Below, one piece after another: positions 1 to 5,539 of a stretch of DNA of 5,539 nt. The first letter of the stretch is position 1, and every line of letters begins with the position of its first letter. The notes under the pieces were generated by a model. The model was not told the origin of the DNA, did no database searches, and saw only the letters and a list, made by a program, of their open reading frames with translations. A program made the translations under genes and the position numbers. The DNA comes from Paracoccaceae bacterium. GTDB lineage: Bacteria; Pseudomonadota; Alphaproteobacteria; Rhodobacterales; Rhodobacteraceae. Location: the NCBI GenBank assembly GCA_003535335.1, contig DOHJ01000229.1, positions 1 through 5,539 on the forward strand, written 5' to 3'.

Positions 1-243
1 CTGCGACAAATAGTGACGTTCCCCGAGCTAGTTACTTCGGCTCCATTGGTGCCGGCGACAATTTCTATGTGGGATTTTGACCATGGAACGAACCAGCGTG
101 CAGATATTTCGACCCAGAAAATCAGCTTAAACAATTTCGAGCTTGTCTTTAAAACCTGGGGCGATACCCGGGTTGCCCGCATCCGTGCTGACTGGCTTGC
201 GTTTGGAGAAATCAAAGGCGAGGATGACTGGACGCTTTATTAA
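1..243 (+). CDS. H-type lectin domain protein, C-terminal part (5' end outside window)
   Basis: The reading frame is open from base 1 (ctg cga caa ata gtg) to TAA at 241-243, giving 80 visible residues. The true start lies to the left. The GTG at 13 falls inside the domain and is not a credible start. The visible part resembles an H-type lectin domain (the Helix pomatia agglutinin fold): an initial V-x-F-P-E strand, SMWDFDH at about residues 22-28, NNFELVFKTWGDTR at 44-57, and a closing WLAFG at 65-69. It ends in an acidic tail, EDDWTLY. In snails this fold binds GalNAc. Short bacterial versions of about 110-120 residues are known in Rhodobacteraceae, but their ligands are not established, so sugar binding here is an inference. 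No membrane segment is visible. The gene converges on prs, with stops 3 bases apart. Domain assignment is fairly confident; the biological role is unknown. Confidence 0.75.
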   Translation: MRQIVTFPELVTSAPLVPATISMWDFDHGTNQRADISTQKISLNNFELVFKTWGDTRVARIRADWLAFGEIKGEDDWTLY

Positions 244-246
244 AGC
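234..246. repeat. small inverted repeat over the lectin stop and prs gap
   Basis: GCTTTATTAAAGC forms two arms (GCTTT/AAAGC) around a 3-base centre. It covers the last lectin codons, its TAA, and the 3-base gap to the prs stop. It could be a minimal bidirectional hairpin between the convergent genes. However, the stem is only 5 pairs with two GC pairs, and no good T run follows on the + strand, so terminator function is doubtful. Confidence 0.25.
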
Positions 247-1272
247 CTAGAGTTTCTGGCCCCATTTGCTGCCTTTATAAAGTGGTTTTAGCGTTTCCAG
301 ATCAAATAGTGAGGAAACAGAATCCCCGCCCCAAGTATTTAGAATTGCTTGGGAAAATAATGGTGCGGATGGAACTATTCTGATTTTTTTGGCATCTTTT
401 ATGGGCTGGGTTGCCTCAATAGAATCGGTAATTACCAAATGCTTCATGGCTGATGCTTCAATGCGCTCAACCGCTGGTCCCGATAGCACGCCATGCGTGA
501 TATAGGAATGCACTTCACTTGCGCCATGTTCCATAAGAACCTCGGCCGCTTTGCAAAGCGTGCCGGCGGTGTCACAAATATCGTCTACGATGATACAGAT
601 TTGCCCCTCGACATCACCAATCACCTTCATTTCGGCAATTTCACCGGGTTTAGAGCGACGTTTGTCAACCATCGACAGATCACTACCAATGCGTTGGGCC
701 AAATCGCGGGCACGCGCAACCCCGCCAACGTCTGGCGAAACAATCGTCAGTTTGTCCAAACTGTCAGAAAAGTGGTGCATGATATCCAGCGCAAATATTG
801 GAGACGCATAAAGATTATCCACCGGAATATCGAAAAACCCCTGAATTTGGGTGGCGTGTAAATCCATGGTCATGATCCGGTCAACGCCGGATTTCACAAT
901 CAAATTGGCCACCAGCTTGGCCGAAATAGGCGTGCGGGCCTTGCTGCGCCGATCTTGGCGGGCATAGCCGAAATAGGGCATCACGGCGGTAATACGGGCC
1001 GCAGAAGAGCGGCGCAGCGCATCGGTAATAATTAGCAATTCCATCAGGTTATCATTTGTCGGTTTGGATGTGGGCTGAATGACAAACATATCTTCACCGC
1101 GCACATTTTCAAAAACTTCGACAAAGATTTCCTTGTCATTAAATTTTTCAACCCGCGCATCCAGCAGACCAATTTCAAGGCCGCTATTCATACTGGCGTA
1201 ACGGGCGATTTCTTCGGCTAACGGACGGTTGGCATTGCCCGAAATCAGCATCGGTTTAGAGGAGGTCGGCAT
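247..1272 (-). CDS. prs: ribose-phosphate pyrophosphokinase (PRPP synthase)
   Basis: Transfers pyrophosphate from ATP to ribose 5-phosphate to make PRPP, the cytosolic precursor of purines, pyrimidines, NAD, histidine and tryptophan. The 341-residue product has class I PRPP synthase motifs: [13 protein letters not shown] at about 54-66, the ATP-contacting flexible loop [13 protein letters not shown] at 103-115, the MDLH catalytic-histidine segment at 136-139, [12 protein letters not shown] at 178-189, and the PRPP-binding loop [10 protein letters not shown] at 229-238. Family members are usually about 310-340 residues, so this is full length, with a slightly long basic C-terminus ([10 protein letters not shown]). 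ATG at 1272 is preceded by AAGGA 10 bases upstream. The internal Met8 lacks a Shine-Dalgarno sequence and is less likely. The gene is divergent from the alpha/beta hydrolase and convergent with the lectin gene. I see no clear -35/-10 pair for prs in the shared upstream region. Confidence 0.97.
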   Translation of the reverse strand: MPTSSKPMLISGNANRPLAEEIARYASMNSGLEIGLLDARVEKFNDKEIFVEVFENVRGEDMFVIQPTSKPTNDNLMELLIITDALRRSSAARITAVMPYFGYARQDRRSKARTPISAKLVANLIVKSGVDRIMTMDLHATQIQGFFDIPVDNLYASPIFALDIMHHFSDSLDKLTIVSPDVGGVARARDLAQRIGSDLSMVDKRRSKPGEIAEMKVIGDVEGQICIIVDDICDTAGTLCKAAEVLMEHGASEVHSYITHGVLSGPAVERIEASAMKHLVITDSIEATQPIKDAKKIRIVPSAPLFSQAILNTWGGDSVSSLFDLETLKPLYKGSKWGQKL

Positions 1273-1282
1273 GAAGGCTAGG

Positions 1283-1287
1283 TCCTT
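1283..1287 (-). promoter_or_regulatory. prs ribosome binding site
   Basis: On the - strand this reads AAGGA, 10 bases before the ATG ending at 1270-1272. It supports the first Met of prs over Met8, which is preceded by a pyrimidine-rich coding stretch without a Shine-Dalgarno match. Confidence 0.55.
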
Positions 1288-1320
1288 ATTTGGCAGCTTA
1301 GGAGTAACAGATTCGTGACG

Positions 1321-1348
1321 TTGACACCGCTTAGCATCCAGTTAGGGT
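1321..1348 (+). promoter_or_regulatory. sigma-70-type promoter for the alpha/beta hydrolase gene
   Basis: A perfect -35 box TTGACA (1321-1326) is followed by 16 bases and then TAGGGT (1343-1348). The latter keeps the three most conserved -10 positions (T1, A2, T6). Transcription would start around 1354-1356, leaving a leader of about 26 bases with AGGAGG before ATG 1381. The box lies inside the extra N-terminal codons that would exist if translation began at GTG 1315, which argues against that start. This is prediction from pattern only. Confidence 0.45.
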
Positions 1349-1364
1349 CTTGGGAAGTAAAAGC

Positions 1365-1370
1365 AGGAGG
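1365..1370 (+). promoter_or_regulatory. ribosome binding site deciding the hydrolase start
   Basis: A perfect AGGAGG lies 10 bases before ATG 1381. The competing GTG at 1315 has a weaker AGGAG at 1300-1304, also 10 bases away. With the predicted promoter at 1321-1348, AGGAGG/ATG is the better pair. Confidence 0.6.
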
Positions 1371-1380
1371 AACCGGCAAA

Positions 1381-2169
1381 ATGGGTGATATTTATTTGCA
1401 AAAATGGGGGCAGGCGGGCCAAGCTGCGCTATTGTTGCATCCGGCACTTGCCAGTTCGGATATGTGGCGTAGCCTTGCCGAAAACCTGACGGATTTATTG
1501 GCCATGGTTGCGGTTGATTTTCCTGGTCATGGCAGGTCTGCTGATTGGGATTGCATGGGGGATTATCACGGGGCTTGTAGCGAAATTGCGGCCGCACAAT
1601 TGTCTAAACCCATGCATATTATTGGCCATTCTTTTGGCGCCACGGTTGCTTTGCGCATTGCACTTGAACATCCTGAAATGGTGCACAGCTTAACCCTGAT
1701 TGAACCGGTTTTATTTGCCGCGGCCAAAGGCACAAAAGCCTATTTTCAGCACGAGGTTGAATTTCAGCCATTTATTACGGCGATGCAAGCCGGTGATAGG
1801 CAACGTGCCACACAGGTATTTACAAAACTTTGGGGCACGGGGGCAGCATGGGATAATTTTCCAGCCGCCACAAAAGCATATTTAAGTGCGCGGATCGATC
1901 TAATCCCCGCCAGCTCGCCAGCGATTAATGATGACAACGCGGGCCTGTTGAACACTGGACGGCTTGAGTCCTTAAACTGTCCGGTTTTGTTGTTGAAAGG
2001 CGAGAAATCCCCGGTGATCATCAATGCAATCCACAGCGCGCTTGCGGCCCGTTTGCCAAATGTGCAGCGGGTGCAGGTTGACGGGGCAGGGCACATGTTA
2101 CCGATGACGCATGTTAAAATTGTGTCGGGGATTATCCGTAATTTTATTTCTGCAATAACTTCGGATTAG
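1381..2169 (+). CDS. alpha/beta hydrolase fold protein
   Basis: Soluble 262-residue alpha/beta hydrolase; substrate unknown. Visible landmarks (numbered from ATG 1381) are the LLLHPA oxyanion-side motif at about 17-22, DFPGHGRS at 46-53, the nucleophile elbow GHSFG at 82-86 with Ser84, LTLIEP at 105-110 with Glu108, and the late DGAGHM with catalytic His238. The usual acid position after strand 7 reads GEKSP and has no Asp, so Glu108 after strand 6 is the likely catalytic acid, as in haloalkane dehalogenases of the DhaA type (but with Ser, not Asp, as nucleophile). An esterase or other hydrolase is therefore more likely than a dehalogenase. The frame extends upstream to GTG 1315, but the extra 22 residues contain a promoter-like TTGACA, and remembered homologues start near this Met. 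The gene diverges from prs, and its TAG overlaps the opposing lyase stop. No signal peptide is visible. Confidence 0.88.
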   Translation: MGDIYLQKWGQAGQAALLLHPALASSDMWRSLAENLTDLLAMVAVDFPGHGRSADWDCMGDYHGACSEIAAAQLSKPMHIIGHSFGATVALRIALEHPEMVHSLTLIEPVLFAAAKGTKAYFQHEVEFQPFITAMQAGDRQRATQVFTKLWGTGAAWDNFPAATKAYLSARIDLIPASSPAINDDNAGLLNTGRLESLNCPVLLLKGEKSPVIINAIHSALAARLPNVQRVQVDGAGHMLPMTHVKIVSGIIRNFISAITSD

Positions 2170-3215
2170 CCGCAGATCAGGGCCAGAAACCTGTCGATAT
2201 TTTCCGCGCTGGCTGACCAGTCCGCAACCAGACGCGCGCTCAGGATTTCATTTTCGTCAGCGCCCTGCAACTGACCTTCCCACAGATAATATTGCGCGCC
2301 GGCTTCATGCAGGCGTTGATGTCCGGCGCGGCTCCAGCCGGCAAAAATCAAGTTGGCATCCGGTTGATACAGAAATGTCGCGCCCGCAATCTGTTTCAAT
2401 CCATCGGCAAGACGCCGCGCGGCCGCATTGGCGGATCGGGCGCATTCCAGCCATAGCTCATCGGTTAGATAGGCCAGCATTTGCGCGGCCAAAAACCGGT
2501 TTTTCGACGGTAAATGTCCGCCGCGTTTGCGCCGCATCTCAAATTCACGCGCATGTTTGTGGTCAAAGAAAATCACGGCCTCAACCCCCATGCAACCATT
2601 TTTAGTGCCGCCAAAACTGACCACATCAATGCCGGCTTGCCACGTCATTTCCGCGGGGCTGCAATTTAGCGAAACCAGTGCATTTGCAAATCGCGCCCCG
2701 TCCAGATGGGTGGGCAGATTATAGATTTTGGCAATATCGCACAGCGCCCTGATTTCATTTAGCGAATAAACACTGCCGCGTTCGGTAACCTGTGTGATTG
2801 ATATTGGCCCGCGCTGGGGACCATGCACACCACGGGTTTCTTCGGCCTGGATTTTAGCCCGCAGATTGTCGGGGTTGATTTTGGCATCCACCCCGTCAAC
2901 AAGCGTCAATTTCGCGCCACCTGTGAAAAATTCGGGCGCATTGCATTCATCTTCGTGGATGTGGGACAGGGCCGAGCAAAAAATCGTTTCCCAAGGCTTG
3001 GTTATGGTCGCCAAAGCCAGAGAATTAGCAGCCGTTCCGGTCGAAACCAGATAAACAGCCGCATCGGGGGCTTCGAAAAGCTCGCGAATTTTTGTTTGTA
3101 GTTGATCCATCAGCGCATCATTGCCGTAAGGCATGGCGTAACCCTGATTGGCATTATTTAGCGCGGCCATGATTTTGGGATGCACCGGACCGGTATTGTC
3201 TGAGGCAAAAAACAT
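2166..3215 (-). CDS. ltaE: threonine aldolase / beta-eliminating lyase family PLP enzyme
   Basis: PLP-dependent fold type I enzyme of the low-specificity L-threonine aldolase/beta-eliminating lyase family (349 residues). Members typically cleave L-threonine or L-allo-threonine to glycine and acetaldehyde; the true substrate here is not provable from sequence. Landmarks from ATG 3215 are FFASDNTGPVHP at the N-terminus, PYGND near 29-33, the phosphate-binding region STGTAAN at 58-64, the aromatic-stacking region HIHEDE at 85-90, HLDGARFANA at 170-179 with the PLP-ring Asp172, and SFGGTKNG at 200-207 with Lys205 as the Schiff-base lysine. The frame stays open to an ATG at 3248, but that lies within the upstream gene. 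Homologues start MFFASDN, and ATG 3215 shares one base with the upstream stop (TAATG) and has GAGG 10 bases before it. It is the last gene of the - strand cluster. The symbol is by family, not proven orthology. Confidence 0.9.
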   Translation of the reverse strand: MFFASDNTGPVHPKIMAALNNANQGYAMPYGNDALMDQLQTKIRELFEAPDAAVYLVSTGTAANSLALATITKPWETIFCSALSHIHEDECNAPEFFTGGAKLTLVDGVDAKINPDNLRAKIQAEETRGVHGPQRGPISITQVTERGSVYSLNEIRALCDIAKIYNLPTHLDGARFANALVSLNCSPAEMTWQAGIDVVSFGGTKNGCMGVEAVIFFDHKHAREFEMRRKRGGHLPSKNRFLAAQMLAYLTDELWLECARSANAAARRLADGLKQIAGATFLYQPDANLIFAGWSRAGHQRLHEAGAQYYLWEGQLQGADENEILSARLVADWSASAENIDRFLALICG

Positions 3216-3706
3216 TAGATAGGATCCTCGATTATCTGCTCTTCCCATTCCTCGACGGGCACTTCGAATTCCGATACGGTCCAGCCACGCACCGAAACAC
3301 CGGCCTCGTGTACGGTTTCAGGGCGGCCCGAAACCAGCGGGTGCCAATCATAAAGCGGTTTGCCCTCGTAAATCAGCCGGTAAGCACAGCTGGCGGGCAT
3401 CCAATAGGCGATTTCGCTGATATTATGCGGGGTCAGGCGCACACATTCAGGCACGAATTGATGACGGATTTCGTATTGTCCACAGCGGCAACTGTCACAA
3501 TCCAGCAGACGACAGGCCACACGGGTAAAGGCAACTTCGCCGGTGTCTTCGTCTTCCAGTTTATTCAGGCAACATTTGCCGCAACCATCACACAGCGCTT
3601 CCCATTCGGCGGGGCGCAGCTTGTTCATTGGAATGCGTTCCCAGAACCGGTGCCGCAATCCGTGGCGCTGGATCGGGTCTTGGCTGGTACGGGTTTGCTT
3701 AAGCAT
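3215..3706 (-). CDS. ycgN: YcgN/UPF0260-family cysteine cluster protein
   Basis: A 163-residue cytosolic protein of the YcgN (UPF0260, Fe/Zn cysteine-cluster) family; biochemical role unknown. Numbered from ATG 3706, it shows the signature CDGCGKCC at 39-46, then Cys65, Cys70, Cys73, Cys75, Cys88 and Cys107. These ten cysteines are consistent with metal or Fe-S binding, which is an inference. Other family features are EDEDTGEVAFTRVACRLL around 51-68, YWMPASCAYRL near 101-111, DWHPLVSG around 120-127, and an acidic C-terminus. The frame continues to GTG 3721, but ATG 3706 is preferred. A later Met (3628) would lose the conserved RFWE segment just before the cluster. ATG 3706 overlaps the ribF stop by 8 bases (ATGCTTAA), and the gene's own TAA shares one base with the lyase start, so it is probably translationally coupled on both sides. 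Confidence 0.92.
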   Translation of the reverse strand: MLKQTRTSQDPIQRHGLRHRFWERIPMNKLRPAEWEALCDGCGKCCLNKLEDEDTGEVAFTRVACRLLDCDSCRCGQYEIRHQFVPECVRLTPHNISEIAYWMPASCAYRLIYEGKPLYDWHPLVSGRPETVHEAGVSVRGWTVSEFEVPVEEWEEQIIEDPI

Positions 3707-4637
3707 TTTCCAGAATTTCACGCGCGCGCGCGCAATCGGCTGTCATTTGGGCAACCAGCGCATTCAGACTGTCAAATTTGGCTTCGGGCCGCAAATATTC
3801 AACCAGAGCAACCGAAACATGCACGCCATAAATATCGCCCTCGAAATCCAGAATATGGGTTTCAAGATTGGGAATGTCACCATCAAACATGGGCCGGATA
3901 CCAATGCTGGCCGCGCCGTTATAACTGCCGGCGAACGGCCCTGATAAAACGTCTATTTTTACCGCATAAACCCCGAATTTAGGCTGGTGCAGGCCGCTGA
4001 TCCACATGTTGGCGGTGGGAAATCCCAACAATCGGCCACGTTGCTCGCCACGAATGACTTCGCCTTCGATCCGGTGCAGGTGGCCCAGCATTTTAGCAGC
4101 ATCTTGGGGGCGCCCCCCCGACAGGGCGTTGCGGATCGCGGTCGAGGAAACCTCGCCATCAGCCACTTCGATCATTTTGGCAATTGTGACACCAAAACCC
4201 ATTTCTTTGCCAAATTGCGCCATGTCCGCAGCATTTCCGCCGCGATCTTTGCCAAATTGGAAATCTTCACCAATCACCACATGTTTTAATTCAAGACCGT
4301 CCTTGATGACGACACGGGCAAAATCGCGGGCGGACAGGGCGGACAGGGCGTCGTTGAAATTGATCTCGTACAGTTTTTCCACCCCGAGTTTTTGCAACCG
4401 GTTGGCGCGGCTTTCTGCGTTCATCAGACGAAAACCCGGGCCGCCGGGCGAAAAATATTGACGCGGATGCGGCTCGAACGTCATGACCCCCAGCGGGCAA
4501 TTCAAATCGATTGCCTGATTTCGGGCGATGTCTATGACGGCCCCGTGGCCCAGATGCACCCCGTCAAAATTGCCAATCGCCACGCTGGCACCGCGCGCGT
4601 CAGGATGGACAAAGATATAATCTCGAATAATCTGCAT
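3699..4637 (-). CDS. ribF: bifunctional riboflavin kinase / FAD synthetase
   Basis: Phosphorylates riboflavin to FMN and adenylylates FMN to FAD in the cytosol. The 312-residue length is normal for bacterial RibF. The N-terminal adenylyltransferase domain (about 1-175) shows GNFDGVHLGH at 22-31, FEPHPRQYF at 54-62, IGEDFQFGKDRGGN at 122-135 and the SSTAIR motif at 164-169. The C-terminal riboflavin kinase domain (about 185-312) shows GEVIRGEQRGRLLGFPTAN at 192-210 and PNLETHILDF at 256-265, with Glu259 matching the kinase catalytic base, followed by GDIYG. The linker (about 171-180, LSGGRPQDAA) is encoded by a G7 run within a GC palindrome. The gene follows the MaoC gene by 9 bases, with no strong Shine-Dalgarno visible, and overlaps ycgN by 8. 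No FMN riboswitch is present immediately upstream, and none would be expected inside an operon. Confidence 0.97.
   Translation of the reverse strand: MQIIRDYIFVHPDARGASVAIGNFDGVHLGHGAVIDIARNQAIDLNCPLGVMTFEPHPRQYFSPGGPGFRLMNAESRANRLQKLGVEKLYEINFNDALSALSARDFARVVIKDGLELKHVVIGEDFQFGKDRGGNAADMAQFGKEMGFGVTIAKMIEVADGEVSSTAIRNALSGGRPQDAAKMLGHLHRIEGEVIRGEQRGRLLGFPTANMWISGLHQPKFGVYAVKIDVLSGPFAGSYNGAASIGIRPMFDGDIPNLETHILDFEGDIYGVHVSVALVEYLRPEAKFDSLNALVAQMTADCARAREILENA
4106..4117. repeat. 12-base GC-only palindrome with C7 run inside ribF
   Basis: GGGGGCGCCCCC is a perfect self-complementary palindrome, and the C run continues to 4119 (seven C). On the coding (-) strand it gives a G7 run in the codons for Ser-Gly-Gly-Arg-Pro, in the linker between the two RibF domains. 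The run is intact in frame here. Confidence 0.6.
4332..4349. repeat. two-copy 9-base tandem repeat inside ribF
   Basis: GGACAGGGC occurs twice head to tail (4332-4340 and 4341-4349). On the coding strand it gives a repeated Ala-Leu-Ser within DALSALSARD (about residues 96-105). It looks like a small in-frame duplication or chance codon reuse in an alanine-rich helix. Confidence 0.5.
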
Positions 4638-4646
4638 GATTTCTGG

Positions 4647-5108
4647 TTACCGTTGCTGGTGACTGGGGGCAAGTACCAAAGCATCGCCGGTTATCACAAC
4701 AGTTTCGCCAACCGATGCGATACAAGCAAGGGAAACGCGGCGTTTTTCCATGATAATATCGGTTACGGTAACGGTTGCTGTCACGGTGTCGTCAATGTGC
4801 ACTGGCGCGCAAAATCGCAGGTTTTGCGATAAATAGATTGTGCCGTGGCCCGGTAAACGCTCGCCAATCAGCGCTGAAAACAGGCTGGCCGATAACATGC
4901 CGTGGGCAATGCGGGTTTTGAAAATGGACGCCGCACCAGCGGATTTATCCAGATGCAAAGGGTTTCGGTCTTCGCTGATTTGGGCAAACAGGTTTATTTC
5001 GGCCTCGCCGATCTGTTTTGTCAGGCTGCGCGACATGCCGATTTTCAGCTCTTCCAGATAGATTGTGCCAATTTCGTCAGGCTTTATCATGGTGTCTCTT
5101 TCGGTCAT
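4647..5108 (-). CDS. MaoC-like (R)-enoyl-CoA hydratase / dehydratase
   Basis: A single hot-dog fold hydratase of the MaoC/PhaJ type (153 residues), probably adding water to trans-2-enoyl-CoA or a related thioester to give the (R)-3-hydroxyacyl form. The family's active-site pattern is clear: ISEDRNPLHLD at about 44-54, with Asp47 and His52 spaced as the catalytic pair of PhaJ (Asp-x4-His), plus Asn49. RIAHGMLSASLFSALIG at 66-82 follows, and YLSQNLRFCAPVHIDDTV lies at about 92-109. ATG 5108 overlaps the upstream stop by one base (TAATG), supporting this start; an alternative ATG at 5090 would remove six residues and has a purine-rich AAAGAG before it. Its physiological acyl group is unknown. 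No polyhydroxyalkanoate synthesis or beta-oxidation genes are in view. Confidence 0.9.
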   Translation of the reverse strand: MTERDTMIKPDEIGTIYLEELKIGMSRSLTKQIGEAEINLFAQISEDRNPLHLDKSAGAASIFKTRIAHGMLSASLFSALIGERLPGHGTIYLSQNLRFCAPVHIDDTVTATVTVTDIIMEKRRVSLACIASVGETVVITGDALVLAPSHQQR

Positions 5109-5539
5109 TAACGCAAATGCCCGATGGTGAAAGTGGCCGTTGTCATGGCTTTGCCCAGAAATGTTTTTAACGCATCCGGATCAGGTTGATCGACTGTTTC
5201 GGTTTCTTTGGCCGCCAAACCACCCGAAATAAACAGCGTGTCCATATCTTCGCCCATTGCGCCCTTGATGTCGGTGGCGATGCCGTCGCCGATACATAAA
5301 ATACGGCTGTCGGAAATGTTTACACCCAGATCAGTCAGGCGCAGGCGGGCCAGATCGTAAATTGCCGGATGCGGCTTGCCGACATAAACCACCTCGCCGC
5401 CCATTTCGGTATAAAGTGCGGCCAAGGCACCGGCGCACCATTCGCGCACGCCACCACGATCAACCACGATATCGGGGTTGGCGCACAACATTTTTAGACG
5501 CTTTTGTTTGGCCAGCAAAAATTCGGGGCGCATTACGGC
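5108..5539 (-). CDS. HAD superfamily class IIA (NagD-like) hydrolase, C-terminal part (5' end outside window)
   Basis: The frame is open to the right edge (gcc gta atg ...), so only the last 143 residues are visible. The ATG at 5533 is internal and should not be taken as the start. Matches to a class IIA HAD phosphatase (NagD/chronophin-like, of the kind seen in alphaproteobacterial genomes) are LCANPDIVVDRGG at about 18-30, in the cap-domain substrate-loop region, then VGKPHPAIYDLA with motif III Lys55, and IGDGIATDIKGA with motif IV Asp85 and Asp90. The nucleophile Asp (DxD, motif I) and motif II lie beyond the window. The family dephosphorylates small phosphometabolites such as nucleotides, sugars or PLP; the substrate here is unknown. 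It is the most upstream visible gene of the - strand cluster, so the operon promoter is not in the window. Confidence 0.88.
   Translation of the reverse strand, partial: AVMRPEFLLAKQKRLKMLCANPDIVVDRGGVREWCAGALAALYTEMGGEVVYVGKPHPAIYDLARLRLTDLGVNISDSRILCIGDGIATDIKGAMGEDMDTLFISGGLAAKETETVDQPDPDALKTFLGKAMTTATFTIGHLR

Noticed and set aside
493..861. Open frames on the + strand inside prs (493-861 and 551-811)
   Set aside because: They lie antisense to a strongly conserved prs coding region, give low-complexity products with no recognisable domain, and have no ribosome binding site of note.
1273..1380. Promoter for prs on the - strand in the divergent region
   Set aside because: A TAAGCT at 1295-1300 could be a -10, but no acceptable -35 sits 16-18 bases upstream. 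A prs promoter must exist here or nearby, but I cannot place it.
3216..3248. Extended start of the threonine-aldolase gene at ATG 3248
   Set aside because: The extra 11 residues lie entirely within the upstream ycgN-type gene; the TAATG junction and the family N-terminus MFFASDN support 3215.
3707..3721. GTG 3721 as the ycgN start
   Set aside because: It would deepen the overlap with ribF to 23 bases for five extra residues with no conservation that I recognise; ATG 3706 gives the usual short overlap.
3308..3982. Long + strand frame of 224 codons across ycgN and the ribF end
   Set aside because: It is the antisense shadow of two well-recognised overlapping genes; the translation has no family features.
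4638..4646. FMN riboswitch before ribF
   Set aside because: Only 9 bases separate ribF from the preceding gene, so there is no room for an aptamer.
5531..5533. ATG 5533 as the phosphatase start
   Set aside because: The frame continues to the window edge and the protein would lack HAD motifs I and II; it is an internal Met of a gene cut by the window.
1..5539. Phage, insertion sequence, toxin-antitoxin, defence or CRISPR system
   Set aside because: No transposase, integrase, terminal repeats, repeat-spacer pattern or defence-type domains appear on either strand; all sizeable frames are explained by the listed metabolic genes.

Overview
The window looks like ordinary chromosomal housekeeping and accessory-metabolic DNA from an alphaproteobacterium, most likely a marine member of the Rhodobacterales (Roseobacter group). 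This is an inference. It rests on how closely the proteins resemble remembered Rhodobacteraceae versions: a Prs with the [14 protein letters not shown] loop, a YcgN-family protein starting RFWE...AEWEALCDGCGKCC, and a bacterial H-type lectin domain ending in DDWxLY. The fairly low G+C for that group is also part of the picture. No search was run. I see no mobile element, CRISPR array, tRNA or rRNA.

Left part (1-2169): a + strand H-type lectin gene, cut by the left edge, converges on prs (- strand, PRPP synthase) with only 3 bases between the stop codons. The 108 bases between prs and the next gene form a divergent promoter region. It drives prs leftward and an alpha/beta hydrolase rightward. 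A TTGACA...TAGGGT promoter and an AGGAGG ribosome binding site there place the hydrolase start at 1381 rather than at an upstream GTG.

Right part (2166-5539): five - strand genes are packed like one operon, read from right to left. They are a class IIA HAD-type phosphatase (its 5' end lies outside the window), a MaoC/PhaJ-type (R)-hydratase, ribF (riboflavin kinase/FAD synthetase), a YcgN-family cysteine-cluster protein, and a threonine-aldolase-type PLP lyase. Junctions are TAATG (1-base overlap), a 9-base gap, an 8-base overlap (ATGCTTAA), and TAATG again. The operon ends by colliding with the alpha/beta hydrolase, the two stop codons overlapping across TTAG.

How they may work together: prs supplies PRPP for nucleotides, NAD, His and Trp, and ribF makes FMN and FAD. 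The phosphatase, hydratase, cysteine-cluster protein and lyase have no proven shared pathway. The tight coupling suggests co-expression, and a cofactor link (flavin or PLP phosphate turnover) is only a hypothesis. I found no convincing novel biological system. The points worth a second look are start-site corrections, the hydrolase's catalytic-acid placement, terminator-less convergent gene ends, and short repeats inside ribF.
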